Below, one piece after another: positions 29,387-37,510 of a stretch of 60,237 nt of DNA. Made by a program: the position numbers and the translations under genes. The notes beneath the pieces were generated by a model. The model worked only from the letters and a program-made list of their open reading frames with translations. It was not told where the DNA came from and ran no database searches. The DNA is taken from assembly GCF_936925435.1 (NCBI RefSeq), contig NZ_CAKZHQ010000039.1, positions 1-60,237 on the forward strand, read 5' to 3'. Source of the stretch: an uncultured Ramlibacter sp. GTDB lineage: Bacteria; Pseudomonadota; Gammaproteobacteria; Burkholderiales; Burkholderiaceae_C. How positions within the stretch are numbered: position 1 is the stretch's first letter; every line of letters begins with the position of its first letter.

Positions 29387-29468
29387 GCGTGAGAGCGCAT
29401 TCTACCGCTGTAGGACGGTTACTTTAGTTACGATTCAAGCCGCAGCCCCCGTGAAATGGCGCTGTGAC

Positions 29469-29510
29469 GCTATCAAATCAAGAGCAAACAGGTATGTGGC
29501 AGGCTAGCGG
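29469..29510. repeat. Possible remnant of a dispersed Comamonadaceae repeat
   Basis: The 124-bp space between the PBP1A start and the next gene contains GCTATCAAATCAAGAGC followed by a CAGGTATGTGGCAGGC tail. It resembles short elements beginning GCTATCAAA that I recall as scattered in Comamonadaceae genomes. Only one, apparently decayed, copy is seen here, so the assignment is tentative. Confidence 0.25.
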
Positions 29511-30371
29511 TTACCGGCCTTGCTGCTGCGCGCTGGCCGTCGCCGTGCCGCCATTTCCGCGGCCGCGCTGCATGGCCTGCAACTGCACCTCCAGCGAGAT
29601 GGCCTGGGCCGCGCCCAGGCGGGTGTTCATGATGTGGCGGCGCGTCTCCACCGGCAGGCGGCTCGTGTTCTTGCCGTTCCAGGCGCTGCGGCCGCGGCTG
29701 GACAGGTTGTAGTAGATCGACACGCCCTCGCGCAGCCTGGCGGCACGCTCGCCGGTGCCCAGCTTCAGGCGCGCGATGCGGGCTTCGCTCCATAGCGCCG
29801 CTTCCCGCATGTGCTCGGCCGCCACGTGCACGGCCTCGACCAGGTCGTTGGGGTCGCGCAGGCCCAGGGCGCGCGCGGTGGCCGGCTCGAATTGGGCCAC
29901 GCCATGGCTGGCCGTGCCGTTCTTGCCCATGCCGGTGCGCGGCACCCAGGAGGTCTCGGCATTGATCACGCCGTACACGTCCTGGTAGCCCAGGCCCACC
30001 TCGTCCAGGCCGGCACGCTCGGCCGCCGACTTGGCCAGCAGCATGCGCGACTGGTAGTCGGGCGTGGCCATGGCGTCGCCGCCGAACTGGGCGCTGACCC
30101 AGCGCACCTTGCCGCGCAGCTGCGCGTAGTAGCTGTCCTCGGGGCGCGGCTGGGGTGGCGCTGCGGCGGCGGGCAGCGCTGTGGCGGCCGGCGCCAGTTG
30201 CACGGCGGCGGGTGCTTGCGCAATGGGGGTCTGGAGCATGGGCAGCGGCAGGTCCACCGGTGAGCGCACGCGCCTGGGGATCCAGCCCTGCCAGCTGGCC
30301 AGGGCGATCAGTTCCAGGGCCACGACGCCTGCGGCGATCACTGCATATCCCGCGCGGCTGAGCTTGTCCAT
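29511..30371 (-). CDS. Membrane-anchored lytic-transglycosylase-like protein
   Basis: A 286-aa protein. An N-terminal helix (about 8-28) anchors it, then a Pro/Ala-rich linker (about 40-78) and a lysozyme-like SLT domain (about 105-260). The SLT signature is readable: GVINAETSWVP (likely catalytic Glu139), then SHGVAQFEPATARALGL. Lytic transglycosylases cut peptidoglycan glycan strands, making space for new material. It precedes the PBP1A gene on the same strand, separated by 124 bp. Start ATG 30371. Confidence 0.8.
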   Translation of the reverse strand: MDKLSRAGYAVIAAGVVALELIALASWQGWIPRRVRSPVDLPLPMLQTPIAQAPAAVQLAPAATALPAAAAPPQPRPEDSYYAQLRGKVRWVSAQFGGDAMATPDYQSRMLLAKSAAERAGLDEVGLGYQDVYGVINAETSWVPRTGMGKNGTASHGVAQFEPATARALGLRDPNDLVEAVHVAAEHMREAALWSEARIARLKLGTGERAARLREGVSIYYNLSSRGRSAWNGKNTSRLPVETRRHIMNTRLGAAQAISLEVQLQAMQRGRGNGGTATASAQQQGR

Positions 30372-30547
30372 CGTCTGTAGTCCTCGTCTGACAAAGAAAC
30401 GAGTGACGCACCGACAGCACCCTAGTTCACGCTTGTTGCAATCGCGCGGCCATTGAGTGGCGAAAACGTGAAAAAAGTCAGGCAACAGACCTGTTGAGCC
30501 GCAGCTGCAAACCCAGCTGTTGACGCCGCGATGGCGCTGCTGCAGAG

Positions 30548-30976
30548 CTAGCCGCCCAGGCGGGCGGCGGCCTCCTTCTTGCCGATGCCGCGCAGGCGGG
30601 CGATGGCTTCGATCTGCTTGGCGCGAGGCCGGGTCTTGCCGCTTTCCCATTTGTAGACCGACAGCGCCGACACGCCCAGCAGCTTGGCCATGGCCGCGGC
30701 CGACAGGCCAAGGCGCTTGCGCTGCGCCGCGAGCCCCTTGGCGCTAAAGCGCGGCGCGGCCCCTTCTTGCGGCTCGGCTGGGGTGGGCGCTGCCTTGGCG
30801 GCCACACGGCCGACGCGCTTGAGTTGCTGCTCCAGGACCTGCAGCCGGCGCTTGAGGTCGGCAATCTGACTGCGGTAGAGCGAGACCGACTTCTTCAGAG
30901 CCTGCGTTTCGGTGCGCACTTCCTTGCGGGCCACGCGGGAGATTTCGGATTTGAGGACGGAGCCGATATTGGGCAT
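30548..30976 (-). CDS. XRE-family HTH protein with N-terminal coiled coil
   Basis: A 142-aa regulator. Residues about 15-60 form a likely coiled coil (VRTETQALKKSVSLYRSQIA, DLKRRLQVLEQQLKRV). An Ala/Pro linker follows, then an XRE helix-turn-helix at about 88-135 (LAAQRKRLGLSAAAMAKLLG, SALSVYKWESGKTRPRAKQ). The 176 bp downstream, to the transglycosylase start, hold no gene. The target is unknown; an autoregulatory role is likely. The DNA-binding domain is at the C-terminus, unlike most small XRE repressors. Confidence 0.85.
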   Translation of the reverse strand: MPNIGSVLKSEISRVARKEVRTETQALKKSVSLYRSQIADLKRRLQVLEQQLKRVGRVAAKAAPTPAEPQEGAAPRFSAKGLAAQRKRLGLSAAAMAKLLGVSALSVYKWESGKTRPRAKQIEAIARLRGIGKKEAAARLGG

Positions 30977-31315
30977 GCGATGGGTACAACGGTGATGCGC
31001 CGCGTGCGCAGTCTTTTGCTGCATGCGCTGAGCGGCGGGAAAGGCCTCCAGGCGGCATCTTAGCCGCCTGCACTGCGACCGGGTGGCAGTCATCTGTTGT
31101 GCCAAGCCGACAGAAATGCGGGCCAAACCTCCCAAAGACGGGTGAAGCCGAAAGTTCTTTTCTTCAAAAATACCCGTCCTGCCGGCGCAGTGCGCGCTAT
31201 GACTTTCCTGCGAGCACTTGCGTTTTTCGCGTTCGCATGCAAACACGCACCCCGAAAGGCGCCATGCCTGAGCCAGCGTAGGGGCTTGAGCGCGGGCCTA
31301 GGATGGAAGCCAGAC
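30977..31315. other. 339-bp intergenic region with hairpin
   Basis: A divergent space between the XRE gene and an unknown plus-strand gene. It contains a perfect 8-bp hairpin, CAGGCGGC-ATCTTA-GCCGCCTG (31049-31070), in the leader of the XRE gene, and an AT-richer stretch around 31155-31185 (TTCTTTTCTTCAAAAATACC) that may hold a promoter. A plus-strand frame is open across the right half, but it lacks a recognisable protein and a ribosome site. No RNA family was recognised. Confidence 0.4.
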
Positions 31316-31906
31316 ATGCCCTGCCCGCTGCACAAACTCGACACCGCCTCCCATTGCCTGTACTGCGGCGCCTTCAGCGCCGGCTTTGTCGCAGGCTTCA
31401 GCAATGAGCTGTCCGCCCCGGGCGCGGACCCGGACGCCACCTACGAACAGTTCCAGTCGGTCTGCCAGATGCTGGACGCGGCGGCCGGCGGCGTGGGCCG
31501 TTACCAGAACGTGCGCGACGCCTGGATGGTGGTGCCGGTGCCGGCACGCACCCAGCTGCTGCAGGAAGGGACCATTGCCGACGGCGGCCTGGCGGCAGGC
31601 CTGGTCGCCCATCAGGTGCTGCTGTTCACCGCTGCATGGCTGGCGGGGCGCATCGTTGCGCAGCTTCCCCAGTTCCGCGCGCACCCGCCGGCATCCCTGC
31701 CCGCCCCGGTCGACACGGGCGCAGCGATCCGGATGCTGCTGCAGCCCGGCGGCGTGGCGCAACTGGTGCAGCGCCTGCAACGGCTGCTCGACATCCATCA
31801 CGGCTGCCGCCAGGCCCTGCAGCAGTTGCTGGACCAGGGGGCGCGGCAGGAACACGCCGCCACGGCCCCAGTGAGGGCCGTCAGTCCGGCACGAAGCGCG
31901 CGTTGA
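31316..31906 (+). CDS. Hypothetical protein with N-terminal CxxC
   Basis: A 196-aa soluble, helical protein of no family I recognise. It starts MPCPLHKLDTASHCLYCGAF, where Cys3, Cys14 and Cys17 with two histidines could hold a metal. The remainder is Ala/Leu/Gln-rich (QLVQRLQRLLDIHHGCRQAL). I chose the ATG at 31316; the frame is open back to 31097, so a longer product cannot be excluded. Its 3' end overlaps the convergent small gene by 26 bp. Confidence 0.5.
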   Translation: MPCPLHKLDTASHCLYCGAFSAGFVAGFSNELSAPGADPDATYEQFQSVCQMLDAAAGGVGRYQNVRDAWMVVPVPARTQLLQEGTIADGGLAAGLVAHQVLLFTAAWLAGRIVAQLPQFRAHPPASLPAPVDTGAAIRMLLQPGGVAQLVQRLQRLLDIHHGCRQALQQLLDQGARQEHAATAPVRAVSPARSAR

Positions 31907-32135
31907 ACCTCGCCATATCGGCTTCCAGCTCGAAGGTCACCAACTGGCCGTGCTTGCGGTCGGCCAGCCGGTAGGCCGCGAACAGGCTGGACTTGCCCTT
32001 GAGGTCGAAGCTGGGCAGGTCGATCAGCGCATACGGGTAGGGCACGAAGACCTCGTGCAGGAAGATCTCGCGGTGCGGGTTGCGCGGCGAGGGAAACAGC
32101 TTGTAGTGGTCGGTCGTGATCGCGGCTTCAGCCAT
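31881..32135 (-). CDS. Small conserved hypothetical protein
   Basis: An 84-aa soluble protein (MAEAAITTDHYKLFPSPRNP, ending NARFVPD) without cysteines, signal peptide or membrane segment. Family not recognised. Its ATG lies inside the end of the DUF2889 gene (8-bp overlap), so it is translationally coupled to it, which supports it being real despite its size. Confidence 0.62.
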   Translation of the reverse strand: MAEAAITTDHYKLFPSPRNPHREIFLHEVFVPYPYALIDLPSFDLKGKSSLFAAYRLADRKHGQLVTFELEADMARFNARFVPD

Positions 32136-32730
32136 GGCCCATCCCCGGTTTGGCCTGGCGCACCAGCGGCTTCCAGCCGGCAAAGAGCGGATAGACCCGC
32201 TTGACCACCGGCCCGTCAAAATCCCAGGCCAGACATTTGCCCAGGTGGTAAGGCGGCTGGTCGCTGTCGGACTCGGCCAGGCCGGCTTGGCGGCGCATGT
32301 GGGCGCGGTAGACCGGGATGGTCTGGTAGGCGGCGGTCGCCATGTTGAACAGCAGCTCGCGCAGATGGGTGCAGCCGCGCACGCCGCCCAGGGCGCGCTC
32401 GATGGCCACGCGCCAGCCCGGCCCCATGGTGACGCCCACCATCTGCTGCATGGGGTCGACCCCTCCCTGGCATTCGCCAAACGGCGTGTGGTCCATGGCG
32501 CTGGCGACGGCCTGGATCTTCAGGCTGTCGTCCACCGTCACGCGGATGGCCATGCCGTGGATAGGCGTTCCCGGCAGCATGGTGCCGCTCTGGGAGCGCT
32601 CGAAGGCATAGGTTTTGGTGTCGGACATCTCGGCTTCGATGTCCCACAGGCCGTCCTCGCGGCTGTAGCCGCGGTAGGTGACGGCGCGCGTGTGCAGGTG
32701 GGTGCGGGCAGCAGGTTCGGGAAGGGGCAT
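32128..32730 (-). CDS. DUF2889 domain-containing protein
   Basis: A 200-aa protein of the DUF2889 family: a first half with THLHTRAVTYRGYSREDGLW and DIEAEMSDTKTYAF, and a second half with GGVRGCTHLRELL and the final DGPVVKRVYPLFAGWKP. The function is unknown. From memory, members are common in proteobacteria and sit near degradation or hydrolase genes. I use the ATG at 32730; an upstream in-frame extension crosses the divergent promoter. It is divergent from the sterol-desaturase family gene. Confidence 0.85.
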   Translation of the reverse strand: MPLPEPAARTHLHTRAVTYRGYSREDGLWDIEAEMSDTKTYAFERSQSGTMLPGTPIHGMAIRVTVDDSLKIQAVASAMDHTPFGECQGGVDPMQQMVGVTMGPGWRVAIERALGGVRGCTHLRELLFNMATAAYQTIPVYRAHMRRQAGLAESDSDQPPYHLGKCLAWDFDGPVVKRVYPLFAGWKPLVRQAKPGMGHG

Positions 32731-32830
32731 GCGCCATTTTCCCACCGTAGCGAATTCCGGCTTGCGAGGGGATGGGGGACAACTTATAACCGTGCTGTTT
32801 TCTGCACTACCAGCCCCTGCGCTCCCACCC

Positions 32831-33598
32831 ATGGCCTACCAGGAACAACTGCTCCCAGCCGCCTTGATTGTTGCCATCACGCTGCTGTTCTTCGCATGGG
32901 AGCGGCTGTCTCCAGGCAGGGAATTGCCCTCAGTTCCCGGCTGGTATCTGCGCGCCGGCCTGATGAACCTGATGCAGCTTGTTCTGATCGGCGTGGGCGG
33001 CATCACTTGGAACCGGTATTTTCGCGAGTACGCCCTGCTAGACCTGGGCGGATGGGCCAGTCCCATCGCTGAAGGCGCTTTCTACTGGTTCGTCGGGACC
33101 TTCATCTTCTACTGGTGGCATCGGCTTCGCCATGCCAACGGCTTCTGGTTGGTGTTCCATCAGATTCACCACAGCCCCAGCCGCATCGAGGTGCTCACCT
33201 CGTTCTACAAGCATCCGGTAGAGATTGCGGCGGACTCGCTCCTGACCGGCTTTTTTATTTACTGCGTGTTTGGCGGCACGGCGCAGGCCGGCGCATGGAC
33301 ATCGTTCTTCGGTGCCGCCGGCGAATACTTCTACCACTCGAACATCAAGACACCCAGGTGGTTGGGATGGTTCATCCAACGGCCGGAGCACCACTCCATT
33401 CATCACGAGCTGAATGTGCATGCCTTCAATTTCGGCGACATCACCTGGTGGGACCGTCTGTTCGGCACGTTCAAGGATACGGAAGGCTTTGCTGCCCGTT
33501 GCGGCTTCCCGCAACGTCAGGAGGAGCGGCTTGCGGATATGCTGAGGTTCAAGGATGTCTATGCAGGCGCGCAAGCCGCCACCGTTCCCGAGCCTTGA
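32831..33598 (+). CDS. Sterol desaturase / fatty acid hydroxylase family protein
   Basis: A 255-aa di-iron membrane oxygenase. Hydrophobic segments at about 8-22, 40-58, 80-96 and 135-155. The eight-histidine motif set is present: His97-x3-His101 (HRLRH), His110-x2-His113-His114 (HQIHH) and His187-His188-x2-His191-His192 (HHSIHH), plus His197. It would hydroxylate or desaturate a lipid at the inner membrane. Base composition is slightly lower in G+C than in the neighbours, which may hint at transfer. No partner reductase is adjacent. Confidence 0.9.
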   Translation: MAYQEQLLPAALIVAITLLFFAWERLSPGRELPSVPGWYLRAGLMNLMQLVLIGVGGITWNRYFREYALLDLGGWASPIAEGAFYWFVGTFIFYWWHRLRHANGFWLVFHQIHHSPSRIEVLTSFYKHPVEIAADSLLTGFFIYCVFGGTAQAGAWTSFFGAAGEYFYHSNIKTPRWLGWFIQRPEHHSIHHELNVHAFNFGDITWWDRLFGTFKDTEGFAARCGFPQRQEERLADMLRFKDVYAGAQAATVPEP

Positions 33599-33666
33599 CT
33601 CCTGCGCCCTACCCCCGCCGCTAAACTGGCCGCGCCCTGCCTTTTCATCCCCTCCGGAGCCCTGCC

Positions 33667-34416
33667 ATGCGCCAGCTGACCGCCCTTTTGTTTCTGCCCC
33701 TGGCCCTGCTGGCCGGCGCGGCCCAGGCCGAGACCGTCAAGGTGCTGACGGCTGGCGCCTTCAAGCAGGTGGTGGTGGCCATGGCGCCGGGCTTCGAGGC
33801 GCGCACCGGCCACAAGCTGGACATCCAGAACGACACGGCCGGCGCGCTGGCCAAACGCATCAGTGGCGGTGAGGCCTTCGACCTGGTGGTGCTGACGCCG
33901 GCCGCCATGCAGCCGCTGGGCAGCGTCCTGGCCGGCAGCCCGATGCCGCTGGCGCGGGTGGCGATCGGCGTGGCGGTGAAGACCGGCGCGCCGCAGCCGG
34001 CCCTGGCCACGGTGGACGACTTCAAGCAGGCCGTGCTGGCCGCGCGCAAGCTCGCCTACATCGACCCTGCCGCCGGTGGCTCCAGCGGCATCTACCTGGA
34101 CGGCCTGTTCCAGCGCATGGGGATCGCCGACGCGGTGCGCGCCAAGGCCGTGCTCGTGCCCGGCGGCCTGGTGGCCGAGCGGCTTGTGAGCGGCGAGGCC
34201 GACCTGGCCATCCACCAGGTCAGCGAGATCCTGCCCGTGGCCGGCGTGACGCTTGTCGGCCCCCTGCCCGAGGCCATCCAGAACTACACCAGCTATGCCG
34301 GCGCCGTCAGCGCCCGTGCCGCCCAGCCTGAAGCTGCGCGCGCCTTGCTCGCCTTGCTTGCGAGTCCCGAGGCAGCGCAGGTGTTGAGTGGCAAGGGCAT
34401 GTTGGCGGCGCGCTGA
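33667..34416 (+). CDS. ModA-like periplasmic substrate-binding protein
   Basis: A 249-aa protein with a signal peptide (about 1-21, AAQA/ETV) and a type-2 periplasmic binding fold: VLTAGAFKQVVVAMAPGFEA, then SGGEAFDLVVLTPAAM, YIDPAAGGSSGIYLDGLF and ERLVSGEADLAIHQVSEIL. It falls in the molybdate-binding ModA/extracellular type-11 group, but lacks adjacent modB/modC and may bind something else. An orphan receptor. Confidence 0.83.
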   Translation: MRQLTALLFLPLALLAGAAQAETVKVLTAGAFKQVVVAMAPGFEARTGHKLDIQNDTAGALAKRISGGEAFDLVVLTPAAMQPLGSVLAGSPMPLARVAIGVAVKTGAPQPALATVDDFKQAVLAARKLAYIDPAAGGSSGIYLDGLFQRMGIADAVRAKAVLVPGGLVAERLVSGEADLAIHQVSEILPVAGVTLVGPLPEAIQNYTSYAGAVSARAAQPEAARALLALLASPEAAQVLSGKGMLAAR

Positions 34417-34480
34417 CTCCCTCGTTGCTGCGCTCTGACAAGCCCCGCAACAGCTTACGCCCCCGGAGAATGTGAAGCTC

Positions 34481-34564
34481 ATGAATCCGCAGCTCGGCAC
34501 TCCAAGCTGGATGCCAGTGGCGCAGCTGGCCTCAAGCGCTCGAAACCAATTCGCGAATGCTTGA
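34481..34564 (+). CDS. Possible 27-aa leader peptide
   Basis: A short frame (MNPQLGTPSWMPVAQLASSA, then RNQFANA) begins at ATG 34481, 12 bp after a GGAG, and ends with a TGA at 34562-34564, which overlaps the ATG of the next gene (34557). The downstream ATG has no ribosome-binding site of its own, so reading of this peptide could bring ribosomes to it. No homology is recognised; it may be chance. Confidence 0.3.
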   Translation: MNPQLGTPSWMPVAQLASSARNQFANA

Positions 34565-34919
34565 AGTACTGATCGCCCTTGCACTCTTGATCGTGATCGT
34601 CGGATTCATGGTCCATGACCGGCGGACCCCTGACGCAGCTTCGATGCGCAAACTGTTGGACAAGGGCTATACCCCTGGTGAGTCCTTGCGCTGGTCACTC
34701 CCGGGATTGGCGAGCATCGTTTGCGCCTTGGTCGCCGTGCTGGCACTCCTCGAAACCGGAGCTCCTGGCCAGCCTGCCGGATGGAGATCGAAGACCCTTG
34801 CCATCCTGCTCCAGTCCACGCTCGGTGCAGCCACGCTTCCCATCGTCGCCCTTGCGCTCGCAGTCATCTTCGCTGCCATCGCCATTGGCCAATGGCGCCG
34901 GAGAAATGATCGACGCTAA
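34557..34919 (+). CDS. Small membrane protein, unknown
   Basis: A 120-aa integral membrane protein with three predicted helices (about 3-18, 47-66 and 83-108) and a basic C-terminus (WRRRNDRR). No family recognised. No Shine-Dalgarno is seen before the ATG, and initiation may depend on the upstream leader frame. The surrounding DNA is less G+C-rich than average. The 120 bp after it hold no gene or clear terminator. Confidence 0.55.
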   Translation: MLEVLIALALLIVIVGFMVHDRRTPDAASMRKLLDKGYTPGESLRWSLPGLASIVCALVAVLALLETGAPGQPAGWRSKTLAILLQSTLGAATLPIVALALAVIFAAIAIGQWRRRNDRR

Positions 34920-35039
34920 GGGGCGCCGCTGGCGCTTCGCGCCCGCAAATTACTCCCGAATTCATAGCAAGGGAAGTCCATTTCGCGTGGGCTAGAGGCC
35001 GATTCCGCTCTGAAATTCGGTTTTGTACGACTGAGTGGC

Positions 35040-35819
35040 TCAGGGCCGCAAGCCGCCAAGATGGGTGCCGCTGTCGAGCATCAGCAGTTCACCGGTCGTG
35101 GTGCGGGCACCGTCGGCTAGCCAGACGATGGCCTCGGCCACGTCTTCGGGCGTGCATGCGGTGCGCAGGGGCACGCTGGCCTCGTAGCTGGCCTTGGTCT
35201 TCTCGTACCCGGCCTGGCCTATGCCTTCGACAAACCAGCGCGAGGTGATCAGGCCCGGACAGACCGCGTTGACGCGGATCTCCGGCGCCAGCGAGCGCGC
35301 CAGGTGCAAGGTCATGGCGTTGAGCGCGCCCTTGGAAGCGATGTAGGGGATGGACGAGCCTATGCCCAGCGCGCCGGCCACCGAGGAGACATTGACGATG
35401 GCGCCCCTGGCGGACTTCAGGTGCGGCAAACAGGCGCGCACCATCTGGAAGGCGCCGATGGTGTTGACGCCCAGGATGCGCTGGAAGGCTTCCACGTCCA
35501 GAGCATCCCAGGCCGCGGCCTCGCCGAAGACCGAGACACCGGCGTTGTTGACCAGCACATCGAGCCGGCCCCAGCGCGCCAGCGTGGCTTCCACCATGGC
35601 GCGGCAATCCGCGTCCTGCGCCACGCTGCCGCGCAGCACCAGGGTGTCGGCGCCGGCTTCGCGGCAGGCGGCAGCGCAGGCCTTGGCCTCGTGCTCGCTC
35701 TTGGAATAATTGACCAGGATGTTGAAGCCGCGCTGGGCCAGCAGCAGCGCCGTGGCGGCGCCCACGCCGGTGGCCGAGCCGGTGACCAGGGCGACCTTGC
35801 GCTCGGAAATCTTCGTCAT
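35040..35819 (-). CDS. SDR-family oxidoreductase (FabG-like)
   Basis: A 259-aa classical short-chain dehydrogenase/reductase. Cofactor motif TGSATGVG (13-20), NNAG (91-94), catalytic Ser145, Tyr159 and Lys163 (YIASK), and the PG motif after VNAVCPGLI. It resembles 3-oxoacyl-ACP reductases but is not near fatty-acid genes, so the substrate is open. Its ATG overlaps the NYN gene's stop by 4 bp (ATGA), so the SDR is translated after the NYN gene. Confidence 0.9.
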   Translation of the reverse strand: MTKISERKVALVTGSATGVGAATALLLAQRGFNILVNYSKSEHEAKACAAACREAGADTLVLRGSVAQDADCRAMVEATLARWGRLDVLVNNAGVSVFGEAAAWDALDVEAFQRILGVNTIGAFQMVRACLPHLKSARGAIVNVSSVAGALGIGSSIPYIASKGALNAMTLHLARSLAPEIRVNAVCPGLITSRWFVEGIGQAGYEKTKASYEASVPLRTACTPEDVAEAIVWLADGARTTTGELLMLDSGTHLGGLRP

Positions 35820-36370
35820 GCGTTGGCGTCCAGACCCTGCGTTGGGGGCACAGCCTTGGGCAGGTTGTCGTAGTAGTGGAAGGCATCACAGCTGCTGGCC
35901 CAGTGCCGGTTGGTGGTCTGGCGCAGGCCCACGCCCACCACCGTGCGGCCGGCGGCCTTGAGCTTTTGCGCCAGCGGCATGAAGTCGCTATCGCCACCCA
36001 CCACCACCACGGTGCCAATGTGCGGGAAGCGCGCCACGTCCTCGGCAGCATCCAGGCACAGCCGGATGTCGGCGCCGTTCTTGGCCGTGCCGCCGGGCGG
36101 GAACAGCTGGATCAGCTCCACCGCGTTGTGCAGCAGCAGGTCGCGGTAGCGGCCGAAGAACTGCCAGTTGCAGTAGGCGCGGTGGATGGCGATGGGGCCC
36201 AGCGAGGCGGCCAGGTTGGCGACGGCCTGCACGTCGACAAGCGGCTCCTGCGCCTTGAAACGGTTGTCGGGCCGGGCATAGGCGCCCGGGTCCTTCTCTT
36301 CACACAGGCCTGCGTGCAGGTTCTCGAAGTCCCAGTACAGGGCAATGGCGCGGTCGTTCATCGGCCGCAT
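35816..36370 (-). CDS. NYN-domain (LabA-like) ribonuclease
   Basis: A 184-aa PIN-like NYN protein. The acidic residues of the active site are visible: Asp14 in YWDFENL, Asp101 and Asp107 in GADIRLCLDA, and Asp127/Asp129 in GGDSDF. NYN domains are Mg-dependent RNases, often for tRNA or mRNA decay. The C-terminus (WASSCDAFHYYDNLPK) follows the LabA/DUF88 pattern. The first ATG (36370) or the one three codons later may be used. It overlaps the downstream SDR gene by 4 bp. Confidence 0.9.
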   Translation of the reverse strand: MRPMNDRAIALYWDFENLHAGLCEEKDPGAYARPDNRFKAQEPLVDVQAVANLAASLGPIAIHRAYCNWQFFGRYRDLLLHNAVELIQLFPPGGTAKNGADIRLCLDAAEDVARFPHIGTVVVVGGDSDFMPLAQKLKAAGRTVVGVGLRQTTNRHWASSCDAFHYYDNLPKAVPPTQGLDANA

Positions 36371-36406
36371 TGTCCACCCATCGCAATTCGCCCTCTTCCC
36401 GCGCCT

Positions 36407-37390
36407 TCAATCCGGTTTGGCGCCCGACTCCTTGACCACCTTGGCCCACTTGATGGTCTCGGCCAGCATCAGCGCCGTCAGCGCCTCGGGCGTGCCGGGG
36501 TTGGGTTCCAGGCCCAGGGCAGCAAGCTTTTCCTTCACGTCGGGCTGGGCAAGCGCCCTGGCGGTCTCGGCGCTCAGCCGCAGCTGCAGGTCGCGCGGCA
36601 TGCCGGCCGGGCCCAGCAGGGCGAACCACGAGGTCGCTTCGAAGCCGGGCAGGCCCGACTCGGCCAGCGTCGGGATGTTGGGCGCGGCCCGCGAGCGCCG
36701 GGCGCTGGTCACGCCGATGGCCTTGAGCTCACCCGACTTCACCAGCGGCAGGGCCGAGGGCATGTTGTCGAAGATCATGGTGATGCGCCCGCCCAGCAGG
36801 TCGGGAATGGCCTGGGCCCTGCCCTTGTAGGGGACGTGCTGCATCTTCACCCCCGCCAGGGTGTTGAACAGCTCGCCCGACAAATGGATGGAAGTGCCGC
36901 TGCCCGACGAGCCGAAGGTCAGCGGCCTGGCCTTGGCCAGGGCGATCAGTTCCTTCGCGTCCCTGGCCGGCACGTCCTTGTTGACCACCAGCAGGTTGGG
37001 CGTGGAGGCCAGGAAGCTGATGGGCGAAAAATCCTTCAAATTGTTGTAAGGCATCTTGTCGTACAGCGAGGCATTGATAGCGTGCGTGCCCACCGTGCCC
37101 AACACCAGCACCGTGCCGTCCGGCGGGCTCTTGGCCACCAGGTCGGCGCCGATGTTGCCGCCGGCGCCCGGCTTGTTGTCCACGGTGATGGGCTGGCCCA
37201 GCGCGGCCCACTTCTCTGCCAGGAGGCGGGCCAGCGTGTCGGGCGCGCCGCCGGGCGGAAAGGTGACGACGATGCGCATCGGTTTGCTGGGCCAGGGGCC
37301 GACGGGCACTTGGGCCTGCACGGACGGGGCCAGCAGGCTGGCCAGGGCCAGGACAGGGAACAGACGCGAGAACCTGGGAATGAGGGCCAT
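36407..37390 (-). CDS. Bug-family (TctC-like) periplasmic receptor
   Basis: A 327-aa tripartite-tricarboxylate receptor of the Bug family, which is expanded in Burkholderiales. Signal peptide about 1-26; the mature start WPSKPMRIVVTFPPGGAPDT is the classic N-terminal motif. VDNKPGAGGNIGADLVAKSP forms the binding-loop region. Ligands are usually carboxylates or amino acids. No TctA/TctB membrane genes are near, as is usual for orphan Bug proteins. It is divergent from an alpha/beta hydrolase (120 bp). Confidence 0.93.
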   Translation of the reverse strand: MALIPRFSRLFPVLALASLLAPSVQAQVPVGPWPSKPMRIVVTFPPGGAPDTLARLLAEKWAALGQPITVDNKPGAGGNIGADLVAKSPPDGTVLVLGTVGTHAINASLYDKMPYNNLKDFSPISFLASTPNLLVVNKDVPARDAKELIALAKARPLTFGSSGSGTSIHLSGELFNTLAGVKMQHVPYKGRAQAIPDLLGGRITMIFDNMPSALPLVKSGELKAIGVTSARRSRAAPNIPTLAESGLPGFEATSWFALLGPAGMPRDLQLRLSAETARALAQPDVKEKLAALGLEPNPGTPEALTALMLAETIKWAKVVKESGAKPD

Positions 37391-37510
37391 GGTGCTTGTC
37401 TCCTTGTTGTCCGTCCATTGTGGGACGGCGGATGCGCCGCGCCATCCAGGAGAGCCCTTAGCCTGCAGTGCAGGACGCAGGCAGCTTGCCGGTCAAGCGA
37501 AAATCCCCCC

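Noticed and set aside
30977..31315. A structured RNA or riboswitch before the XRE or the CxxC gene
   Set aside because: Only one simple hairpin is present and no known riboswitch motif was recognised.
35876..37510. The upstream part of an 835-codon plus-strand frame ending in the alpha/beta hydrolase
   Set aside because: Only the last 290 codons match a protein family. The rest is antisense to the NYN and Bug genes.
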